Assembly: GCA_030849805.1 (NCBI GenBank)
Contig: JASANZ010002262.1
Span: forward strand, 1 to 64,000
Source: Sergeia podlipaevii
Lineage: Eukaryota; Euglenozoa; Kinetoplastea; Trypanosomatida; Trypanosomatidae
Reading direction: 5' to 3'
DNA length: 64,000 bases
The notes under the pieces were generated by a model that had not been told where the DNA came from, searched no databases, and saw only the letters and a program-made list of their open reading frames with translations. The position numbers and the translations under genes are program-made. Every line of letters starts with the position of its first letter. The stretch's first letter is position 1. Shown here one piece after another: positions 58,318 to 64,000 of the stretch.

Positions 58318-58992
58318 TTACTCAGCGTTCAGGTAGACACCGAACTCGTGGAAATCGCGGTCGAACTCAGCCTCGATCTCAGCAAAGGTGTACGCCGGAC
58401 CCTCATCGGCAGCGGGCTCATCGGTCCAGTCAGGGTGCATGACGAGCCACGGGCGGTTGTGGATGTAGAACCACTGCTGGCACATGGGGCACTTGGACTT
58501 GCTGTAACCCTTCATCTGCATGTAATAGTTAGACTGAGGCACGTGGGGAGCGCAGTTACCAAAGCACAGCACGATCTGCTGGTCACCAGGATTGCCGGTA
58601 CCCTCAATGCGGATGGGGCGCTCTTCGCTGCCAATCGGGGGTTCGTAGAGGTGGTTGACCGCCACGTAGGGCTTCTCGTTCCACTCCTCGCGGTCGTGCT
58701 CCTCGAGCATCAGGGTGTCATCAGCCTCAAAGAGATGCCACACCTTGGCGGGCTCCTGCCAGTACAGGCGGCCAGCACCAGTGACCACATCATCGTACAC
58801 GGGCAGGGACTGATCCATAATCTTGCTCATGATAGGGCTCTTGCGCCAGCTATCCGGGGGCTGCTGGAGCTCATTGAGGTTGTGCGGCTGCACAGGGTAG
58901 GACTTGTCCTGGTAGGGAGTAGGGCCATGGGAGCCAGCGTTAAGCAGCGCGCGGCTGGCCGCGAGCAGAGACAGCTGAGTCTTGCGGAGCAT
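58318..58992 (-). CDS. COX5B-like zinc-binding subunit of cytochrome c oxidase
   Basis: A 224-aa protein with a mitochondrial-type N-terminus (MLRKTQLSLLAASRALLNAG). Its core resembles COX5B: GTGNPGDQQIVLCFGNC then KCPMCQQWFYI, with Cys143, Cys147, Cys168 and Cys171 as the likely zinc ligands (family: C.C...C..C in a small beta barrel). The end is acidic. Trypanosomatid oxidase has a subunit of this size with a COX5B-like zinc site (known from T. brucei/L. tarentolae complexes; the exact local name is from memory and not claimed). It would be nuclear-encoded, imported and part of complex IV. The ATG at 58992 gives a full presequence. Confidence 0.7.
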   Translation of the reverse strand: MLRKTQLSLLAASRALLNAGSHGPTPYQDKSYPVQPHNLNELQQPPDSWRKSPIMSKIMDQSLPVYDDVVTGAGRLYWQEPAKVWHLFEADDTLMLEEHDREEWNEKPYVAVNHLYEPPIGSEERPIRIEGTGNPGDQQIVLCFGNCAPHVPQSNYYMQMKGYSKSKCPMCQQWFYIHNRPWLVMHPDWTDEPAADEGPAYTFAEIEAEFDRDFHEFGVYLNAE

Positions 58993-60533
58993 GACGTTCT
59001 ACTTACGAAATGTAATAGAAGAAACTACTAGATTCTGTGCAAGAGAAAAAGAAGAAGAACAACAGAAAGAAGAAACAATTTGAAGCGCAATAAGTGATCT
59101 GCAAAATCTTCAAGCGTTCAGAGAGTCCAGCAAAGTGAATAAATAAATGAAGGATAGATATGTTTTGTTTATTTAAAAAAAAAAAAATGGATATGCACTG
59201 TTATCATTTTCTCCAGTGACTGATTTACTTGTCGTATAGGTTTTCAAACTTGTTTCGTCGCTCGTATTGCACGCTAGCGAGAAAAGGAAGAAGGCACAAC
59301 ATTGGCCGTAGCCAAACAGCTACAGGGCAGCACTACATAATAACAACAAGAGTAACAAATGATGATACAAAAAATAATAAACGTATAAAAAAAAAAAGAA
59401 GAAATGGCGCTTTTGGGTCCGACACATGCAACATAAACAAAATACAAGAGGATAGAATTACAAGTAAGCATTACCTCCTAAGGGCATCAAAAAAGGTGCC
59501 TCTCCTTTGCGCAACTTGCTTCAAAAAAAAAAAAAAAAATGAACGTGTGACACTACAAACTGTATCTGTCTGCGTATGTGTGTGTGTGTGTGTGTGTGTG
59601 CTCATCTGCGTTATTCGATCCTCATTCACCATCCCTTCACGCCTTTATTATTTTTCCGCTTCAGTTGATTTCTTTTTTACGCAGCTTCCAGAGGGAAAAA
59701 AAAAGGAAAATGCAACCCTACCTCTTAATGAGATCAACATTAAAAAAATCTGCCTTGAGTTCGGGTAAGTGAGAACGAGAGAAGGGACAAACTAGGAACC
59801 ACACAAATATACAAAAAGAGCAAGGTAAAAAAAAAAAAAAAAAAGAGAGAGAAAAGGTTAAACAAACACACACGCAAAGAGAATATACTGATTGGGAAAA
59901 CAAACAGGAAAAAAAAAAAAGAGAATCTCCAATACATACGTCATCTCAGGCACAAGAGCATCAATTGGTAGTGCGCAATCATTAAAGATCTTCAATTTTC
60001 TGGACGACTTTTCGCTCCTGCTTCGTACAGTCCTGTACGGTCAAAATACAACTAGAGCTGAAAAGAAAGGAAGCAAAAGGCGCTACCGCGAAGTGATCGT
60101 CAGTATGCAGCAGAGAAAAGAAGAAGAAATAAATAAAGAAACTTCAGTCCTTAAAAAAGGAATATCATCAAATACATTTATTTATAGCGGCAGTTTTCGT
60201 TTGCTCTCTTTCCTTTTTTATTTCTCTCTCCTCATCCCTCTACAAAGCGAGCGCCCGCTCTGGACCCTTGCAGTCCGTTAGTTTCAGTCCCCGTATAGAA
60301 AGAACAAACTTTCGACGTTATCGCTGCTCCGGCTGTATTGCTCTACATAAACAGGGTATTTGGAGCTGACAATCATACTGTGAGAAGAGATATCTTTTGC
60401 AACTCATCACTATCGTAAATCGGTTTGACTTGCCACTCACTCTCTTCTCTCCTTCTCTCTTTTCCCCCCCTCTCTACCTCTCAATTGCTTCTTAAGACTA
60501 ATGTACATGTGTGCCGCCGATGCTACGCCGCTG
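58993..60533. other. 1.5-kb intergenic region with short coding-like islands
   Basis: A-runs at 59523-59539, 59827-59844 and 59910-59922, TG repeat 59576-59600. A 25-codon minus frame (59225-59302; MLCLLPFLASVQYERRNK...) sits behind a pyrimidine tract and AG. Around 59930-60050 a minus-strand open stretch reads RSEKSSRKLKIFNDCALPID without a start. Neither is strong enough to call. A perfect 6-bp inverted repeat (gtacag...ctgtac) lies at about 60026-60039. Confidence 0.35.
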
Positions 60534-61559
60534 CTACGCACGGCCAAAGGCTTGCATCATGCCAAGGCTAGAAGTGTTATCGTTCAAAATGCGGCCCCCA
60601 CCACCACCGCCGCCAGCGCCACCACCGCCGTAGCCGGAGAACCGCCCGGTATCGCGAGGCCTATCCATCGTGCGACGGTTGATACCGGGTGTCTCCATGG
60701 AGGAGTTCGATGCACGAGCCGCTCTGCCACCGCTAGCCACGTTTGCCTTGTGCATCTGACTCTGACGCACCATCGAAGGGGGTACGTTGTTACGAGTCCT
60801 CGGCGGTGGTCCAGGACGCCTCTGCATACCACCACCGCCGCCATTCGTCGCCATGCCCTGGCGTGGGTTGCTACCGCGCGGTGCAGTCGGTGCCCCCCAC
60901 ATTGCCTTGGCTGCTGAGTCTGACTGACGAGCGCTGCGGATCGCGTTAATAAACTCCTCGTGCTGGCTGCGCCAGTTCGTGCGGGGTACGCGTGCAGGGT
61001 CTGACTCAGACTTGTAGCCGCCCATCTGCCCACCAGTCCGTCTCTTGCCAGCACCGCCGGCACCACGCATGCGGGCGCTATATCCGCCGCCAAAACCGCC
61101 ACCAAAGCCATCATCCGTTTCCGGTGCGCGCTGCCGGCTGCTGTCAAACATAGGTCTCTTGTTGTCGCCTTTGCACACACTTTCGTGGTAACTAATACGG
61201 TCATAGTTGAAGCTGCGACCACACTTGGAGCAGGGATGCAGGTTCATATTGGGCGGCGGCGCGGCGTCCAGGTCAAAGTTTCCAGGGGAGCGTTTGATGG
61301 AACGCGCGGCGGCGGCACCGCCACCAGCGGGCTGGTCATCCAGGCCGGCAATGCTCACCTGGCGGGTGCTCCGGCTCCCAGCACGACCCGAGGCTGGCGC
61401 TTCGCCCATCAGGCCCGGCATCACCGGGCGGGGGCCATTGGGATTGAGGTTCCATCGCTTTATCGCCTTCTCGTAGCACTGGGGAATGTGGATATTGATA
61501 GAAGCAGAGCCAAAGCCTTTCCCACACAGTTGACACGTGACAAAACGCGGACGCGGCAT
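60534..61559 (-). CDS. C2HC zinc-finger protein (ZC2HC1-like)
   Basis: A 341-aa protein with two C2HC fingers of the ZC2HC1 type. The first is CQLCGKGFGSASINIHIPQC (Cys9, Cys12, His24, Cys28). The second is PCSKCGRSFNYDRISYHESVC (about 107-127), a Cys-X2-Cys ... His-X3-Cys. The rest is disordered: Gly/Arg-rich (GFGGGFGGGY, RGAGGAGKRR) and ending in a Gly run and LGMMQAFGRA. Such fingers bind nucleic acid or proteins, and several mitochondrial RNA-editing or cytoskeletal proteins carry them; no specific role can be assigned. The longest frame starts with GTG; ATG 61559 (MPRPRFVTC) is used. Confidence 0.82.
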   Translation of the reverse strand: MPRPRFVTCQLCGKGFGSASINIHIPQCYEKAIKRWNLNPNGPRPVMPGLMGEAPASGRAGSRSTRQVSIAGLDDQPAGGGAAAARSIKRSPGNFDLDAAPPPNMNLHPCSKCGRSFNYDRISYHESVCKGDNKRPMFDSSRQRAPETDDGFGGGFGGGYSARMRGAGGAGKRRTGGQMGGYKSESDPARVPRTNWRSQHEEFINAIRSARQSDSAAKAMWGAPTAPRGSNPRQGMATNGGGGGMQRRPGPPPRTRNNVPPSMVRQSQMHKANVASGGRAARASNSSMETPGINRRTMDRPRDTGRFSGYGGGGAGGGGGGGRILNDNTSSLGMMQAFGRA

Positions 61560-62605
61560 TGTCGTATTACCCTCTTTTCTCTGCTTCTTCACCTTAGGTC
61601 GAAGAATCACTTCCTAGCAGTTTTCCTTTCGTTATTTTCTCTCTCTCTCTCTCTCTCTTTGCCCCCTTTTCTTTTACTTCGCTTCAAAGCAAGTGAGCAA
61701 CAAAGTGACGTTTTGTGAAGAGTTTCCAGTGCGCACTTCCTACAGTAGTAGGCGCAAGTGGAAAAAGGAAAAAAAAAGTCGTTTTTTAAAAAGAAAAAGT
61801 GTGATGTTTGTTCAAAAAAAAAAAAATCGCAAGACTGAAGCGCGTCGGCGTGACAAGCGGATTGTGAGTGCACCATCAAAAATAAAGAACGTATGTGTAT
61901 GAGCTAAAGCAAATGCTGAGAGTTCTAGTAACAAGTTAGCACACTATATTGTGAGCCGCATAAAGCTGAAAAGGAAGTTTCTTTGTATGCGTGTGATGCG
62001 TAAGTAGACACAAAAAAAAAATAGATATATATGGTAATGGTAATAATAATAATAATAATAATAGAATAGGCTATCAAAAAAAAGAGGAGGAGAAAAGGGA
62101 TGGAGCGCCGTGATACACAAATGTGTATGTTCCGCAATAAAACTAGTTACGCTCGCTCATTACACGCCACCCTCATATTCTCGCTCTCACACATTCTCGG
62201 ATGTTCTCTCCAGACAGCTAAAACATGTACAACATTATCAAAAAAAAAAAAAAGAGGAGGTGGAAAGAGCACACCGTGGTGGCTTCGCAGTCTTCCCCCA
62301 GTCCGGACAGACACACATCCACACTCAACTATTAATGGTCATTTCCTTATGAAAGGCCAGCAAAGGCCAACGAACAGAAGTAAGTAAACATTCGCCCTCC
62401 TCCTCCTCCCCTCTTTTGCATTCCAAGCGAGTCAGCAGAAAAGAGAAAAAGATGGCACACCGCGTTTAAGGACAGCTCTTTGCCCCCCTCCCCCTCTCCT
62501 TGAACTTCGCAGCTCAACCTCGCATCTTTCGTTTTCCTTCTTATTCATTTCCTTTCTTTCTGCCAGCATCTTCTCACTCTTTCCCTCTTCCCGTTCAGGA
62601 AACGT
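61560..62605. other. 1.0-kb intergenic region
   Basis: CT repeat 61638-61659, ATA/AAT repeat 62041-62063, A-runs 61814-61826 and 62240-62253. A 24-codon minus frame near 62250-62325 ends in the T-run and is not called. Confidence 0.5.
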
Positions 62606-64000
62606 CTACATATGGAACTGAAAGAAACCTCCGCGCTGTCCACGGTTGTTGCCCGTTCTAAATGCGCTGTGGGGCGGCATACCAAACGGTGATCCGCCAA
62701 AGCCGCCAAACATGGCGTTCATATACGCCTCCGCCTCGTTGAAGCCCTGTGCACTGCCCTCGCCGCCAACTACATCATTGTCCATCTGGCCAGAGTCATA
62801 CAAGCGCTTCTTGTTAGGGTCGGTCAAAACACCGAACGCTTCGCCCACCTCCTTGAACTGTGACTCTGCGTACACCTTCTCCTCCTCGCTAGCATTGGCC
62901 CACTTATCTGGGTGCCACTGCAAGCACGCCTTCTTATACGCGCGCTTGATCTCATTCTCATTAGATTCCTTCTCACGCAGGCCGAGGATCTTATAGTAGT
63001 CCTTGCGCTTGGCACGCTTGGTTCGCGTCTTCAACTGGCGTAGCTCAGACTCGAAGGACGACTCCTTTTCCGCCGCGGACTGCATGTCACGCATAGCATC
63101 GTCAAAGTTCTCAAGGCTCTCTTGAATGCGGCTGCGACGAGCGTACATCTTTGCAGTGTCCCCGCCGTTGTTGATGGCAAAGTCGCAGTCCAGTAACGCT
63201 CCTTTATAGTCCTTGAGATCCATCTTGGCAGCGGCACGGTTGCCGCGGATAGTCGCGTTCATGCGCTTGTTTGTTGGGTCGAGGTCAACCGCAGCTGAGT
63301 ATTCATCTACCGCCTCGCGAGAACGTTTCTGCTTAAAAGCTGCATTTCCATTCTCCTTACGAGTCTCCACATTGCGTATCAGCTTGAGCAGTACGCGCAC
63401 CTTGTCGTTGTCGGGATCCATGCCCAGTGTCTGGCGAAGAATGTTCTGCGCGGACTTGAAGCCATCCTGCCCTCGATAGTACAGAGCGAGCGCGCGAAGG
63501 TAAAGGTAGTGCGAATCGTTGCTGTGGGAGTACGCGAAGGGAGTTAGCTTATTAATCGCCGCGTCGGGGTCCTCCGCGGCCTGAGCCTCAGCGCACGCAA
63601 ACGCAACACGAGCGCAGTCCGGGAATTCACGCATTGGGCCGCCTAGCACACGTATCACATCAGACATCCTCTTCTCCTGCAGGAGTGTATCGGCAGTTTG
63701 CATCGCTCTCGCCGTCCTGTCCGCACTCGCCACCAACTCAGTTAGGTGCTTGATATCCTGCGGAGAACCCTTCGAGGAGGTCACTAGAGCCAGTCCTTTC
63801 TGGATGGCTGACACCGCTTCCGTGAAGCGTCCTAGACTGCACAGCGCAGTGTGCAGGCGTGAGTAGGCCTTGGCAAAAGTGCCGTCTAACTCAATGGCCT
63901 TGGCGGCATCTGCCGCAGCCTCTGCGAAGCTCTTCTTGCGAAGGTACGCGGCACTACGATTGGAGTACAGCACCGGCTCCGTAGGGTTAGCGGCGATGGC
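62606..64000 (-). CDS. TPR-DnaJ co-chaperone (DNAJC7-like), 5' end cut by the window
   Basis: The frame is open to the window edge: nine more codons continue upstream of 63973 (reading AIAANPTEP), so the N-terminus lies beyond 64000. TPR motifs are evident (LYSNRSAAYLRKKSFAEAAADAAKAIELD, over 20 and thus split; ENGNAAFKQKRSREAVDEYSAAVDLDP; RGNRAAAKMDLKDYKGALLDCDFAI). A C-terminal J domain follows: DYYKILGLREKESNENEIKRAYKK with the HPD motif in CLQWHPDKW, then FGVLTDPNKKRLYDSG. The end is Gly/Phe-rich. Proteins of this layout pass clients between Hsp70 and Hsp90. Cytosolic. At least 464 residues are visible. Confidence 0.92.
   Translation of the reverse strand, partial: AIAANPTEPVLYSNRSAAYLRKKSFAEAAADAAKAIELDGTFAKAYSRLHTALCSLGRFTEAVSAIQKGLALVTSSKGSPQDIKHLTELVASADRTARAMQTADTLLQEKRMSDVIRVLGGPMREFPDCARVAFACAEAQAAEDPDAAINKLTPFAYSHSNDSHYLYLRALALYYRGQDGFKSAQNILRQTLGMDPDNDKVRVLLKLIRNVETRKENGNAAFKQKRSREAVDEYSAAVDLDPTNKRMNATIRGNRAAAKMDLKDYKGALLDCDFAINNGGDTAKMYARRSRIQESLENFDDAMRDMQSAAEKESSFESELRQLKTRTKRAKRKDYYKILGLREKESNENEIKRAYKKACLQWHPDKWANASEEEKVYAESQFKEVGEAFGVLTDPNKKRLYDSGQMDNDVVGGEGSAQGFNEAEAYMNAMFGGFGGSPFGMPPHSAFRTGNNRGQRGGFFQFHM

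Noticed and set aside
58291..59031. A 246-codon + strand frame
   Set aside because: Antisense to the COX5B-like gene, which has a presequence and zinc motif; the + frame has no domain.
1..64000. tRNA, rRNA, CRISPR arrays, LINE-type retroposons, strand-switch regions
   Set aside because: I looked for B-box-like TTCGA contexts, long conserved RNA runs, regular spaced repeats and reverse-transcriptase frames and found none outside coding sequence. C/D or H/ACA snoRNAs cannot be excluded by eye.

Overview
This 64-kb window reads as nuclear chromosomal DNA of a trypanosomatid (Kinetoplastea). The evidence is a run of intronless genes all on the minus strand; AT-rich intergenic stretches of about 0.3-2 kb, full of A-runs on the + strand (polypyrimidine tracts on the coding strand, as needed for spliced-leader trans-splicing); no visible tRNA or rRNA genes; and a trypanosomatid-type protein set. 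Long reading frames use the standard code. The species cannot be fixed. The DPMS - FKBP12 - eIF3L - xylulokinase - proteasome beta order is, from memory and unchecked, like the block at one end of Leishmania chromosome 36. The whole window looks like part of one polycistronic transcription unit running from 64000 towards 1, with no strand switch seen.

Layout, low to high coordinates. 0.4-7 kb: inner-membrane peptidase, a SET-domain protein with a degenerate D-Ala-D-Ala-ligase-like N-terminus, dolichol-phosphate mannosyltransferase, FKBP12. 7.6-16 kb: coiled-coil protein, eIF3L, a broken bacterial-type xylulokinase, a protein with three calponin-homology-like domains. 16-25.5 kb: TFIIS-like protein, two-TM protein, Nudix hydrolase, VPS25, proteasome beta-4, coiled-coil/ankyrin protein. 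26-37.5 kb: RNase HII, membrane-anchored HIT/GalT-like protein, NOP10, IQ-motif protein, EMC3, PIP kinase, a small basic protein. 37.6-38.4 kb: a 140-bp direct repeat flanking a broken coding-like segment. 38.7-50.5 kb: unknown 650-aa protein, small helical protein, coiled-coil/PDZ protein, LRR-like protein, amino-acid transporter, TFIIA-gamma, mitochondrial helical-repeat protein. 51-64 kb: low-complexity protein, VPS45, DUS2, COX5B-like oxidase subunit, C2HC zinc-finger protein, and a TPR-DnaJ co-chaperone cut by the window end.

The genes are mostly housekeeping and not a functional operon: polycistronic neighbours in trypanosomatids are co-transcribed but separately trans-spliced and regulated after transcription. 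The parts that stand out are the xylB pseudogene (at least three nonsense changes and two to three frameshifts in an otherwise collinear frame), the ATP-grasp-like/SET fusion, the triple CH-like protein, the repeat-flanked relic, and several very short coding-like frames in the intergenic regions. Where the longest frame starts at GTG or TTG, I moved the start to the first usable ATG, in two cases guided by the expected spliced-leader acceptor AG.
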